A DNA stretch of 64,000 bases from Cristatella mucedo. Taxonomy: Eukaryota > Bryozoa > Phylactolaemata > Cristatellidae. The translations under genes and the position numbers were made by a program. The stretch is taken from the NCBI GenBank assembly GCA_009760855.2, contig WPIO01000007.1, forward strand, positions 7,630,001 through 7,694,000, given 5' to 3'. The notes under the pieces were generated by a model. It did not search any database and had not been told where the DNA came from. It was given only the letters and a program-made list of their open reading frames with translations. Positions 26,001 through 36,269 of this stretch are shown here, piece after piece; within the stretch, counting starts at the first letter, position 1, and the number at the start of each line of letters is the position of its first letter.

Positions 26001-26479
26001 CATGGCATTTTTGTCGCCACATAAATGAGGCTGTTGATGAATCAGCTGACCTTTCCTTGTTCGCGTGTCCGGACCATCGCCAGCTGCACGAGCTCTAGTC
26101 GCCCACTCGTTGTTCGTGCCTGGCTGAAAGGTCAGGCACTGGCCACCCTCAGAAGCGTACGGGCAGCGCTTAGTAATATCGAGTGGACGCGCGAATCTTC
26201 CGGTCTGCGGCCATGTTTGGTCAGTCCTCAGCATGCTCCGTCAAGCGCCCTAGGCGATCGGTGAAAATAGGACCGTCCGAATTCCGTGCAAACAGCACCG
26301 GCTAAGGAATTCAGCGAGTCCAGCTTTTTTAAGCTGGGGCATATCGTGAAAGCAAGAGGCTACGCCCTACTACTGAAAACTGCACGGACCACCAAATCAG
26401 CCGAATATGATCGACACTCATTATTCGTAGCTGGGAATTATAATGACATGCCGATTATGCGACAGTCTAAGGTCGACGC
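23056..26479. other. Anonymous region with CpG-rich core (about 23.4-24.1 kb)
   Basis: No gene supported. The CpG-rich part includes a 10-bp inverted repeat, CGTGCACCGG/CCGGTGCACG, around 23964-23990. The largest open frame with mixed composition (24760-25188, plus) opens at GTG rather than ATG and has no recognisable domain. No repeat family of this window occurs here. Confidence 0.4.
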
Positions 26480-26489
26480 TGCATAAATG

Positions 26490-27195
26490 CGACTTGCATG
26501 TATCTCCGTCTATAACTCCACTAAGCCATAAAGACTCAGTGAGTAGTACACAGGAGAGTTTTATATAGCGAACTCACAGGCTAAGCGGCTAACGCTATAC
26601 ATTCGGTAGCCAACAGACTTCATCTCGCGCAACAATGAGAAAGTCGGAAGCATAGCAGAATGGGTAGAGCAGTTGAGGTAGTGAGTAGCATGGAAGTAGC
26701 AGCTCAGAACGGCTGGAAAGAATGTGCCATAGTCAGCAGCAGAAGAGTAGTTGTCGTTGAGCAAGAATTGTGGAAGCGAGTTCTACGGTCTTGGGCCTGC
26801 AGAGCTAAAGCTTCTGTCGCCAATGGGCTTAAAGCGGAGGAATGGAACAGCTCATTTATTGTACATACAGGACCCGATGGCAGTCGGAGGCGGAAACGGG
26901 TGCAGCAGTTCAGCTAGGTGTTTATGAGCAACCCGTGATGGGCCTTGTGGGTCAGCATTAAAACTTTGCTCTGCATCCGTTGATCAACCTGCAGCCATCC
27001 TAGTTCTTTTAGCAAAGGAGACACATAGTTAAACCTTGTGGATTTGCAAACTTGCCTTGCAGCCATATTCATAGCCATTAACAGTGGCCCAGTTGCTTTA
27101 TTTTGTAGTTCAGCAAAAAGGGAATTACAACAATCAAGCCGAAACAGAACTAAGGAGCTAACTAAAATTTGTGTAAGCCTGAGATATGCAAGGAG
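26490..27195 (-). mobile_element. LINE-B 3' half (broken)
   Basis: Minus-strand order: RT C-terminal segment around 'SSLVLFRLDCCNSLFAELQ' (about 27170-27110) and 'LLKELGWLQVDQRMQSKVL' (about 27010), then the tail with 'FSLLREMKSVGYRM' (about 26620), and 3' UTR to 'GGAGATACATGCAAGTCGCA' at about 26490. Frameshifts separate the pieces. The pentamer tail is almost lost. Confidence 0.8.
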
Positions 27196-27294
27196 TTGCG
27201 TTTCCGGAGTTGGCATTTGAGCTTATTTGAGTTCTAGGGCCACGGGGTCGTTTGAAGTCATTTTTTATGCAGCTATGTAAGTCTGCCATGGGCA

Positions 27295-27362
27295 CAGTGC
27301 TCATAGCAGCCTGCTCAACGTGGTCACCAGCATCTGTGCTAAACAGGCTGCTATGAGCACTG
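27295..27362. repeat. Perfect 19-bp inverted repeat with 30-bp spacer
   Basis: Left arm CAGTGCTCATAGCAGCCTG (27295-27313); right arm CAGGCTGCTATGAGCACTG (27344-27362). The arms are perfectly complementary. It lies just outside the LINE-B copy in otherwise anonymous DNA. Confidence 0.95.
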
Positions 27363-27760
27363 CATCCATAGAAGAATGAAATGCCATTATAAACAAACGA
27401 TGCCGCATTGGCTGTGTCGGAGCGAGAAGGTCGGTCGGCATTGGCGGAACCGCTCGCAGGCGCTCGAGTCGTGCTCAAGGACTGGACGACAGGTGACAGT
27501 GGTTTCTGATATAAGGATGTGACTTAACTGAAAGTATGCTGACTTGACATTAAAGGAAATGCACAAATCTATTTATCTACAATCAGAAAGTCTTTTTGTA
27601 ATGGTACGCCTTATTTCCTTGCCGACCTCCGTAGATTGATGCCAGCCGAACCAATGTTGTGGGTTAGGTCTTTAAACTTTCGGGAAATACTAGGTTTTCC
27701 AAAAATATTAGGTGGTCCTGGCATTGTTAGGCTTCAGGACGTTAATTATTAAAAAGTGAT

Positions 27761-28925
27761 ATGTCCGGTTCTTTTCACGGTTCATACTTTCCCTTTTGCT
27801 GATGTGATTGCCTAGCACAATCTAGGCTTTCACTTCAATGCGGACGACACTCAGTTGTACCTTTGCTTTGATCCCTCCCAGCCTTCGAGCACCTCAAATT
27901 CTCTCAACTCACTTGCTGTGTGCATTGCTGACATCTGTATATGGATGGCTGCAAATTTTCTTAAACTAAACGATGATAAAACTAGCTTGCTAGTTTTGCC
28001 TAGTGTGATTCAGAAATTGGAAAGGCTGAGGCTCAAAATTGGCTCTGCCAGCATATCTCCTGTTGAATCAGCTCGAAATCTAGGTGTCAAGTTCCAGAGT
28101 GACTTCTCGTTAGAAGACCACATCAGCTCCACAATCAAGCCTGCCTACTTTCACCTACAGAACATTGCTAAGATTCGGGCTTGTTTAAATAAGGATACCA
28201 CGTCTAAGTTGGTCCATGCATTTGTGAAATTCCATCTTAACTTCTGTAACTCAATGCCTGCTAGCCTCCCGGCATGAGCAATCAGGCGATTACACCTGGT
28301 GCAAAACTTCACCGCTACGGCTGTCTGTCGTTAGCATCGCAGTTGCCACATCACGACACTTCTCGCCGACCTGCACTGGCTTCCAGTCAAGCAACGAATT
28401 GACTTCAAGGTTTTGTCGCTCACTTGTAGTCACTTCATTCTTCGGCTCCAGCCTATCTCTCAGATCTACACCATGACCAGGCCAAGCATCGTACCACCGA
28501 CTTTTCGAATCTAAAATTTTACCAATACCTCGTACAAACCTCAAATCGTGTGGAGACCTTGGATTTAGTTCGTATGCTCCCAAAGCCTGGAACTTACTCT
28601 CGACTTGTGTCGCAACATCCCCTGACTTGACCACATTTAAAAAGAATTTAAAAACTCACCAATTTAGGACAGCATTTAATGGGTCCCTGCGATTCGTCCT
28701 TAATGTGCTTATGCGTGCTGACACTGTGCATTCTTCCACTAACCACACTTGCATGCTGACCCCGTGCATGATACTCCTAACCATGTTATTCATGTTGCTT
28801 ATCAAGCCTGATATTACTCACCATTCAATCGCGTTTGCTGTTGCAGCAAATGTAAAGCGCCTAGAAAGAAATTGAGTTCTCTGATGGCGCTTTATCAATT
28901 GCATTATTGTTACTATTATCATAAG
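27761..28925 (+). mobile_element. LINE-A copy, RT palm to 3' tail (broken)
   Basis: Begins at the 'GGTTCTTTTCACGGTTCAT' block equivalent to 58359 in the best copy. The polymerase box is damaged (FHFNADD instead of FHFYADD). An open frame at 27855-28277 covers the thumb region ('FLKLNDDKTSLLV', 'VESARNLGV', 'DTTSKLVHAFV'). After a stop the C-terminal part continues to the 3' UTR and a short tail at 28900-28921. The tyrosine-to-asparagine change at the catalytic box would be expected to impair activity. Confidence 0.85.
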
Positions 28926-28944
28926 GATCTATTAGCTGATGATT

Positions 28945-29115
28945 AACAGCCTCTTCTGTATAGCGACAGAAGTTCCTTAGCGGCTATCACTACCGCTTGC
29001 AGTGGTGATTGAGGATCGCCTACCACAACATTCGAACTCACGACCTCGGGCCCGAGGTTTGGAAAAGTACCAGCATTACCTAGTGTGCCATTACGGCCAC
29101 CCAAGAACGAATTTA
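28945..29115 (-). mobile_element. SINE-2 copy (tRNA-derived)
   Basis: Reverse complement runs from an A-box-like 'GCACACTAGGTAATGCTGG' through a perfect 16-bp palindrome ACCTCGGGCCCGAGGT (29043-29058) to a B-box-like 'GAGTTCGAATGTTG', then a body ending 'GATAGCCGCTAAGGAACTTC'. The same tail phrase occurs in the copies at 38.9 and 41.0 kb. Confidence 0.65.
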
Positions 29116-29300
29116 GTCGATGCAAAAATGGAATTAAATGAGTCGGATCAAGAGCAAAGCTTAGATGAGTCGAAGGATTGGTACGGCTAGGTGTCGTTGG
29201 TAATGAAAAGAAACCTAAAATTGCTTTTGGCAAGAAAATAGGTGAGAGGGAGAGTATCGATAGCAAAAAGGACCTACGAGTGAACCCCAAAAAAAGGACC

Positions 29301-29457
29301 GCCGAGCTGGGTTGGTCCGGCGGTTAAGGTGCTCGCCCCCACTAAGGTCTGGCTGAGGTCGTGGGCTCGAGCCCTGAGGCATATGTGAAGCGCCTGGATA
29401 GAGATTTAGTTCTCTTGGGGCTCTATACAAAGAATTAATATTTATTCATTTATTATT
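29301..29457 (+). mobile_element. SINE-1 copy (tRNA head, LINE-like tail)
   Basis: Head: A-box-like 'TGGTCCGGCGGTTAAGGTGC', B-box-like 'GGGCTCGAGCCCTG'. Tail: 'GAAGCGCCTGGATAGAGATT', 'AGTTCTCTTGGGGCTCTATA', then an A/T-rich end. The tail resembles the LINE-A terminus, which fits the usual arrangement where a SINE borrows the 3' recognition end of a partner LINE (inference). Confidence 0.8.
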
Positions 29458-29760
29458 ACCCTGAGGTACCCCATATTTCCTAGCCTCAGTAGACCACCGG
29501 CTGCCTGCTCACTCTGTACACACTGACATGTCTCACTGAATGGTACAGAAACCACTGTAGCGCAATGCCAGTGAGACTTGGGCGAGTTAAGAGGCGTTCC
29601 AGATCTGAACCCACGGCCAGTCATGTCTATAACTGCTGACCGATCCGACGGAATCATACCCTGACGACCATTGTTCCGAGTATCACTGCAAATGCGAAGA
29701 AGGGCGGCGGCTTCAGTGCAAGGGTGAGCTCTAAATCCCAATTAGAACTGTCGAGCACGG
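29458..29760 (-). mobile_element. Decayed LINE RT remnant
   Basis: Minus-strand similarity to the RT region: 'CCCTGAGGTACCCCATATTT' corresponds to the GVPQG block, and the 'CAGTGAGACTTGGGCGAGTT' stretch corresponds to the 'RLGITG' block of LINE-A (compare 2690-2715). The frame is ruined and no 3' end is attached. Confidence 0.55.
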
Positions 29761-30130
29761 TCCTAATGAATCGACGCAGTCATCTAGCAGCTGGGCCACC
29801 CACCCACTTGTCGCCCGCTCGCTCAATTGTCTTGGATTAGCACGATAGAAGGAACACTGTAACAAATATGCTGTTGGATGCGTCCATTAACCGCAGTTTG
29901 TGCTGATTTTCTACAAGCTCATTGAAGCTCCAACGACGCTCGAGCGCATCGGCAGCCATCGGCTACTGCCGCCCACAGCTCCGCGAAAGCAATCGAGCTC
30001 TTATCATTAGAAATGGCCACTTCAGACGAGCGAACTGCCGGCATCCAACGAGTTCGGGCCTGGATCGCAGACGACATAGGCACGGACTTGTGTGCAGGTT
30101 TCAGTGTAGTATGCATCTAGAATCGTTGAT
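29761..30130. other. Anonymous sequence, nothing recognised
   Basis: Transition from repeat DNA into a CpG island; no gene or repeat is supported. Confidence 0.35.
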
Positions 30131-31374
30131 CTAGATCGTCCTGCTGATGTAAGCCGGTAGCAGGCGTGGGGCTTCCTGTGTGCCTGCCTGCCTGCCGGCC
30201 GGCCTTCGGTGGCGATCAATTCCGGACGCTCTGCTTCCGCATCGTGCCGCCAGCACCACCAGGCCGGTGCGTGCCGGCAACGCTGCCTGCGGGCTCCTCA
30301 CCGAAACGGTGGCTGGCGGCAGCATGCTGAGCAGCGCAGCTACGAGCGGCTCGCTCAGGCGCTCAGCCGTGGGCTTTGCGGATACGGCGGCCGCCGCACG
30401 GGCCGATGACACGAGCCGCTCGTTCAGCTGTTCTCCGCCGCAGCCGCGAGCCTGGGCCGCCTCTGCCATTCGTAGAAAGCAGCGGCCACTGGCGAGGCCG
30501 AGGCGGCGAGAGCTAGCTGTCAGCGGCCGATGACCCGGCAGTCTCAAGCGATCCCGGGGCGTTTAGCCGACGGCGGCGGCGGCGGAGCGCGGGACCTGGA
30601 GGAGGGGCCGTCGGCCGCGCCACGGCGCACTCTCCAGTCAGAGGAGGCGCCGAAGCCTCAACCGCAGGCGAACGCGAGCTTACAGCTTGGAATTAAGCCA
30701 GCGGCGCACGGGCGTGGCTGGCTCAGCGGCGATGATAAATGGCTGTGTCACCGGGTTTGCACCGACGGTCGCCAGCACCGCCGCCTCGAATAATGAGCCG
30801 CTCCCTTCTTAGCCGGCGCTCTCGAGCGTAAGTGAAAGTCTCCGACCACGACCCGCCCCGCCCCTAGCCCCGCCCCGCCTCTCGCCAAGGCTTGGGGAGT
30901 CGCGTCTTGTCTCCTCCCACTGGAGAGCACGGGTAGACGCTGGGCAGCATCGCAGTTGAGGTCAGTGCTGGTGGCCGGCGCAGGTGAGCTTGCGCTCGGA
31001 TTGCTGGACGCCCACCGGGCGGCTTCGCTGGCCGCTCGGTAGCCAGCCGAGTTCCGGCAATGGGGGCGGTAGCGATTATTGGCAATCGTTGGCTGTCGCC
31101 GGACGTAGAGGCCTTCACCTTCGTGCTGCCTTCGGCCGCTCTGCTCGCCGTCGGCGGCGGCCAGCTGCTTCCAGCAGAGTAGCGACGGTTCGCAGTGCGC
31201 GGTGCGTGGCCCGCGACGACGTGCACGGAATCGATTCGAGAAAGTGTCCTCCAGCGGTAGAGTGCGGCGGCGGCCAAACGGCAGGTACCCGCCGTTCGCT
31301 GGCCTACCGCCGCCGCCGCCGTAGCCGCCACCCTTTAGCTGCCAATGTCTGGGGATACCGAGCGTGACTCGCAA
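30131..31374. other. CpG-rich island with candidate promoter elements
   Basis: Dense in CG dinucleotides, with GC boxes at 30852-30879 and good splice donors on the plus strand at 30828 (GAGC/GTAAGT) and 30984 (CAG/GTGAGC). Long alanine/arginine-rich frames exist on both strands (30180-30533 plus; 30131-30547, 30748-31374 and 30864-31331 minus), but they overlap each other and show no domain. A 5' end of a gene is plausible, but the coding part is not identified. Confidence 0.45.
30852..30879. promoter_or_regulatory. Cluster of GC boxes
   Basis: Three overlapping CCGCCCC-type motifs (for example CCCGCCCCGCCCC and CCCCGCCCCGCC) in under 30 bp. Such clusters bind Sp1/KLF-type zinc-finger factors in animals. 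The CAG/GTGAGC donor about 100 bp downstream (30984) would fit a short non-coding first exon on the plus strand. Confidence 0.4.
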
Positions 31375-31466
31375 GAAATTGGACCCTTACGTGCGAAATT
31401 TCAAGAGAGTTGGTCAGTATCGACCCTGCCGTCGCGGCCTCAGAACCTACACTAAAGACTTGACTG

Positions 31467-31543
31467 TATACAAAACTCTCCTGCGTAACACCAACATGGT
31501 CTTTATGACTTTGTGGAGTTACTGACGGAGATACATTACATAT
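31467..31543 (+). mobile_element. LINE-B 3' terminus only
   Basis: 'ACAAAACTCTCCTGCGTAAC', 'GGTCTTTATGACTTTGTGG' and 'CTGACGGAGATACATTACAT' match the last 75 bp of LINE-B. A highly truncated insertion. Confidence 0.75.
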
Positions 31544-31639
31544 GCATGGCTTGCCGCACTCCGACTATGCTTTGCAACAAATGCGGAGTGATGTCGTAGA
31601 GCTGAGCACAAAAGCGGTCCAACTCCAGCATTAATATCT

Positions 31640-31735
31640 GTGGCCACTAGAATTTTAATAATAATAGTAATATTAATAATGCACTTGATATAGCGCCCTC
31701 AGAGAACTCAATCTCTTCCTAGCCTCTATACATTT
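31640..31735 (-). mobile_element. LINE-A-type 3' tail, reverse orientation
   Basis: 'AATAATAGTAATATTAATAA' then 'GCACTTGATATAGCGCCCTC' and 'GAGAACTCAATCTC'. It is the reverse complement of the family terminus. Confidence 0.7.
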
Positions 31736-32029
31736 TCTCACTGTATCCCTCTTTTTCTCTATTCTGTTAAGTTCTACCCTCTACCTTCTCTACCGATGGT
31801 CAATGCAATGTCTTCGGAGTCTTTTCGTACTTGCTCCTCCTCCTCATCGGCACCATCTGGTGTGTGTGTGTGGTGTGTGCTTGGTGTGTGCGTGTGTGCC
31901 CGTGTGTCGGCGTAAGTGCGCCTCCATATGTCTCTCCCTCTCAGTTTCTAATTGTACGTATCTCTCCAGTTGCACTATCTCTCCATTCTCTACGTCTTTA
32001 CGTCTGTCAACATCTGTATATCGATCTCT

Positions 32030-32447
<418 letters not shown>

Positions 32448-33025
32448 TGTACCTCCACCGGTAACTCCACAAGACAGTGTGGGTGTTATGCAAGAGAGTT
32501 TTGTATAGCACACGCAAAACCTAAGCCGCTTTCAGCACACATTCGGTAGCCAACAGACTTAATCTCATAAAACAAGGGGAAAGTGTGAAGCATAGCTGAT
32601 TCAGCAGAGCAGTTGTGTTAATTAAAAGCATGCAAGTAGCAGCTCATGATAGCTGGAAAGGATGTGCCATAATCGGCAGCAGGAGAGCAGTTGTCAGTGC
32701 TAAAGAATTTTGTAAATGAGCTCCACAGTCTAGGATCAGCAGAGCAAAAGTTTCAGTAGCTAACGATTTTTAAGCTGAGGAATACAACACTTAATGCATT
32801 GTCCATACCGGACCTGACGACACGAGGATGCCGATACTGGTGCAGCATTTGAGCTAGGTGCGAAAGAGCCAAGCCATGCCGGGCTTTATGGGTCAGCCTA
32901 AGAACTGAGCTCCTTATCAGTTGTTCAACCGGCAGCCATAGTGATCAGCATGTGGTAAAACCTCTGGGATTAGTAAACTAGCTTCGCAGCCATTTTCATC
33001 GATAGCTACAGTGGCCTGTTGGTTC
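32448..33025 (-). mobile_element. LINE-B 3' part, ending in a (GA)n tract
   Basis: Matches LINE-B from 'GTAACTCCACAAGACAGTG' (3' end) through 'ACATTCGGTAGCCAACAGAC' and 'GGACCTGACGACACGAGGAT' to the 'CCAAGCCATGCCGGGCTTTA' and 'GCAGCCATTTTCATCGATAG' blocks. On its own strand the 3' end runs straight into (GA)n instead of the TTACA tail. Coding frames are broken. Confidence 0.8.
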
Positions 33026-33240
33026 TTTTGCTCTCCCTCTATCTTCTTCCATTCTCTCCTTTTTTCGGCAAAGCTCTATACAATCATCAGTTAAGTATAA
33101 GTGATCTCAGCCGTTTGAACACATTCTACATGTCTCTATCAGAAAACAGAGTTTGACCGCCATATTCGTACGACGTCTCTAGTTCTCCGTGCCCTGCACA
33201 TCGTGCTGCCTCATTCGAGCACACGGAGGTGATGCTTACC

Positions 33241-33315
33241 GTGACAGAGAGAGCGAGAGAGAGAGAGACAGAGTCACAGAGAGAGAGACAGAGACAGAGA
33301 GACATAGACAGAGAG

Positions 33316-33352
<37 letters not shown>

Positions 33353-33402
33353 CACAGACAGACAGAGACAAACAGAGACAGACAGAGACAGAGACAGAGA
33401 GA
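33241..33402. repeat. GA/GACA-rich compound microsatellite with a short (AT)n core
   Basis: (GAGA)n and (GACAGA)n units interrupted by a (TA)n run at about 33317-33332. No coding meaning. Confidence 0.9.
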
Positions 33403-33872
33403 AGCGACTACCTTAGCTGTTGGTACACGCACCCACATCCCCCCTGGGTGTGCCTCCAACGTCCCGCCCACTCCGCCCCCTCCGCCAAGGACATGGGTGC
33501 TCGTTTCTGCAGAAAGTCTAACTGCGAGCAGGTAACGCTAACACACATAGCACTTGGTGCAGCATCAGACAAAGTGCGCTAATCTGTACGGGCGTTCAAC
33601 AGGTTTAAAGGACACATACACTAGCTTCTGAGTCTGATAAACTCAGTAACCTTGCGACCGCAAATTCAGCTGAGCTTAGAATATGCAGGCCGGTCTACGG
33701 CGCGGCGGCAGACATCGGAGGCAAGTCGGAACCGGCAGCTGTGCATTGTCCGAACTCGTTGCAAACCCGCCAGGATGCACGGGCGACGAACGCCAGCGCA
33801 TTTCTTTAGAAAACATCAGCAGGCCAAAGTAGCTGCGAAACGTAATATCCAGCACAAATAGCTGAGGCTCAC

Positions 33873-33956
33873 CGTGCAGAATGAGCGCGCGCACCGCGAT
33901 GTGAGACCGGCCAGCAGCTGGAACGGCAGCACGACGATTCCAGGCGACCGGCGCAT
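33873..33956 (-). CDS. Possible first coding exon with signal-peptide-like sequence (partial)
   Basis: On the minus strand an ATG at 33956 opens 28 codons (MRRSPGIVVLPFQLLAGL and onwards) ending in a GTGAGC splice donor at 33872. The short basic start followed by a hydrophobic stretch resembles a secretory signal peptide. The ATG context is weak (T at -3) and I cannot find the next exon, so this is only a candidate. If real it would be transcribed divergently from the SH3 gene within the same CpG island. A competing longer frame (33676-34044) reads through the donor with no recognisable domain. Confidence 0.2.
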
Positions 33957-34663
33957 GCACTAGCCCACTGCGCTGAAGCCTCGGTGTCGCTCGGCTTCGC
34001 GCACCCACAAGCGGCTCGTCGGCTGTCGATGAGGCTGAGACCAAGTTTTCGACGACGACGACAGCAGCAGCAGCCCCTCCGTTGGCTCAAAGTAAGTCAA
34101 CTCACGTAGGTCGTCCGTCCTTCGCGACGGCGGCGCCCGCCGGCCGCCGCCGCCGCCTTTGCCTGCCGCTCCCAGCTCTCACCGTCACCCGCGCAGCCGC
34201 CGCCGCCGAGGAGGCGTACGGGTGGCTCGCCTGCCACGCCGCCGGCGGCCGTGCGGACGCCCGGGGCTGCGGCGGTCGGCCGCCAGACGAACCGGCGGCG
34301 CTGCTGGGCGCCGGGCGGCACCGAGCGTCGCCGAGCGACTGCCTGGCTGCCGCTGAAAGCGCCGGCCGTCGAGGCCTCACCGTCTCGACGGTCTCCGTGG
34401 TGGCGGCGGCGGCGGCGGCCGCGCCGCGCCGCCGCAGACTCCGCCGCAGCCGCCACCGTGGAGCAGAGAGGGCCGCGTAGCCGAGGAACCGACGAATGAG
34501 CTGGAGCAGACGAGCCTTCGGTCGCCGGGCGGCTCATTTATCAGCTGACAGCTGGCGTCGCCAGGCTCCGGTCGGCGGTCCACCGAAGCGTGGACGGATT
34601 AGGGCAGCTCGGCGTCACATCAAAGTGCGCACTGCCCTGCGCTGGGCAGGCATCCGGGCCCCA

Positions 34664-34670
34664 TATAAAT
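34664..34670 (+). promoter_or_regulatory. TATA box of the SH3 gene
   Basis: TATAAAT stands out in strongly GC-rich DNA (context CCCCATATAAATGCCAGG). A start of transcription would be expected 25-35 bp downstream, about 34,694-34,700. From there the first ATG on the transcript is the one at 35157 that opens the SH3 ORF, which supports this assignment. Confidence 0.5.
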
Positions 34671-35156
34671 GCCAGGACGCGCCAGGCTCGGCAACTGCTC
34701 CCTACCTACAGCACCCGCGCCGCAGCCGAGCGGAGTAACCGGGTCTAGCACGCTCAAGCGCTGGAAGCCGTCGCCGCAGAAGCACCGAGTGACGCGCTAG
34801 CGAGAGACCGCTCGCACGATAGAAAGAGCCGTTCGGTAAGCTGCCGCCGCATCTCTGGCGCCGCGAGGGCAGAGCGCGAGCCTTCGCTGCTCGCTCGCCG
34901 CCTGGCTGCACGCACGCGGCCGCCGCGGCGGCGGCCGCGTGCGCCGCCATTGTCACGCGCCCGCCGCGAGGAGGACACGCGCGGCGTCGGTTCGCCGGCG
35001 GCGGCGGCCGACGACGGCTCGCGGGCGCATCCGCCGCCGCCGCTTGCGCTGCGCCCCGACGCCGACGTTGGGACTAGGGAAGGCGAGCAGGCAGGCTGGG
35101 CCGACGGCGCGTCTCTACGGTCGGCTCGCCCCTTCGTTGCAGGACTGCAGACGGAG

Positions 35157-36269
35157 ATGTCGTTGGGCAAGTTGCTGATAGGCTCGTCGCCCTCGCGGCC
35201 GACCTACGTGCTAGCCACGGTGCAGTCGGACTTCGTAGCCAGGGACGGCTCGTCGGAGCTGTCAGTGGGCGTCGGCGATGACGTCTACCTCATGTTCTCC
35301 ATCGAGGGATGGGCGTTCGCTACCGATCTGAGAGACGGCTCGAGGCGAGGCTACGTTCCGCTCAGCTTTTGCAAGGCCGTGGAGGACTTCTACGTGCCGC
35401 CGCCGAGCGACCCGCCCAAGAGCGGCACTCCGGCTCGCCGAGGCAGCTCGTCGGCGGCAGCGCCGCCGCAGCCAAGCGGTCGTCGCGGTCATGTCACGTC
35501 CGCCGCCGCCGCCTCCGACGAACTGATCGAGCGCACGGCGACGCAGTGCCTTCGCCAGCCAACCGTGTCGGCTAGCGTCAAAACGCGCCGCAGCGTCCTC
35601 CCTCTCGCCTTCGAGCGTAGTACGAGCGTAAGCTCGACGGCGTCGTTCGACGCCGTCTCCTGCAGTTCGCTCGAGGTGTCGGAAATCGAGGCCGACGCCG
35701 CGGCGCCGTGCCCGTTCATCGGCTCGCCGACGTCCAGCAGCTGCAGCGGCGGCCGTCCGTCTCGCGAACGCGCCGCCGCCACTGCCGCGATCCAGATCCA
35801 GAGCGGCGGCCTGGAGAGCCTGTTCGGCTACCTGGCCGTGTCCGAGCACTCCGCTTTCGAGCGCCCGACGACGACCGGTTCGGCCGCAGCTTCGGCGGGC
35901 TGCGCTCGCGACTGCGGAGCGTCGCCACTGTCGCCAGCCGACGATGGCTGCTATCAGCTGCTGTCCGGGTGTCGCTATCAGAAGATCAGCTCGAGGCTGG
36001 CGGCACCTCGCTTCGCATCATCCGACGCCTCGCACACGGACGCTTCGGCTGCGAGCTACCGGTGGCCGCCGCAGCCGCCTGCATGCCCGGTCACCTCCGA
36101 CGCCGCCTACTGCAAAGACGGCGGCAGGCGGCAGAGCACGTCCGACGAGGGCTACAACAGTCTCGTCAAGTACGCCGATACGGAGGCGTGGCGTGATCGG
36201 TACGACGACGAGTCCGAAGTCGTCGATGACGCTCTGTCGTTGTACTCCGTAGACTTTGACTCATTATGA
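35157..36269 (+). CDS. Intronless SH3-domain protein, serine/alanine-rich, 370 aa
   Basis: I do not recognise the orthologue. Residues about 16-75 look like an SH3 domain. The ALYDY-equivalent is 'TVQSDFVA' (21-28), the acidic RT-loop/diverging-turn part is 'ELSVGVGDDVYLM' (34-46), there is a tryptophan at 52, and the C-terminal strand is 'GYVPLSF' (65-71). SH3 domains bind proline-rich peptides, so an adaptor role is likely (inference). Residues 76-325 are low-complexity, rich in Ser, Ala, Pro and Arg, and probably disordered. The last 45 residues are acidic and tyrosine-rich ('DEGYNSLVKYAD', 'DDALSLYSVDFDSL') and could be phosphorylated or bound by a partner. The start is the first ATG after the TATA box (G at -3). 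The frame is open further upstream to a TTG at 34950, but there is no ATG there. A CAG splice acceptor at 35142 would allow a 5' UTR intron. No internal introns are needed. High GC at third positions fits the island. Confidence 0.75.
   Translation: MSLGKLLIGSSPSRPTYVLATVQSDFVARDGSSELSVGVGDDVYLMFSIEGWAFATDLRDGSRRGYVPLSFCKAVEDFYVPPPSDPPKSGTPARRGSSSAAAPPQPSGRRGHVTSAAAASDELIERTATQCLRQPTVSASVKTRRSVLPLAFERSTSVSSTASFDAVSCSSLEVSEIEADAAAPCPFIGSPTSSSCSGGRPSRERAAATAAIQIQSGGLESLFGYLAVSEHSAFERPTTTGSAAASAGCARDCGASPLSPADDGCYQLLSGCRYQKISSRLAAPRFASSDASHTDASAASYRWPPQPPACPVTSDAAYCKDGGRRQSTSDEGYNSLVKYADTEAWRDRYDDESEVVDDALSLYSVDFDSL

Noticed and set aside
30748-31374. 208-codon minus-strand frame in the CpG island
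   Set aside because: Overlaps other equally long frames on both strands, is Gly/Arg/Ala-rich and has no recognisable domain; expected by chance in CpG-rich DNA.
34097-34537. Arg/Ala-rich frames on both strands upstream of the SH3 gene
   Set aside because: Low-complexity GC-rich DNA with many overlapping frames; more likely promoter or 5' UTR sequence.
34950-35156. N-terminal extension of the SH3 protein to 439 residues
   Set aside because: The extension starts at TTG (34950-34952). No in-frame ATG exists before 35157, and a splice acceptor at 35142 lies inside it. Translation from the first ATG is more likely.
35262-35849. 195-codon minus-strand frame opposite the SH3 gene
   Set aside because: Arg/Ala-rich antisense shadow of a GC-rich coding sequence; no domain or start context.
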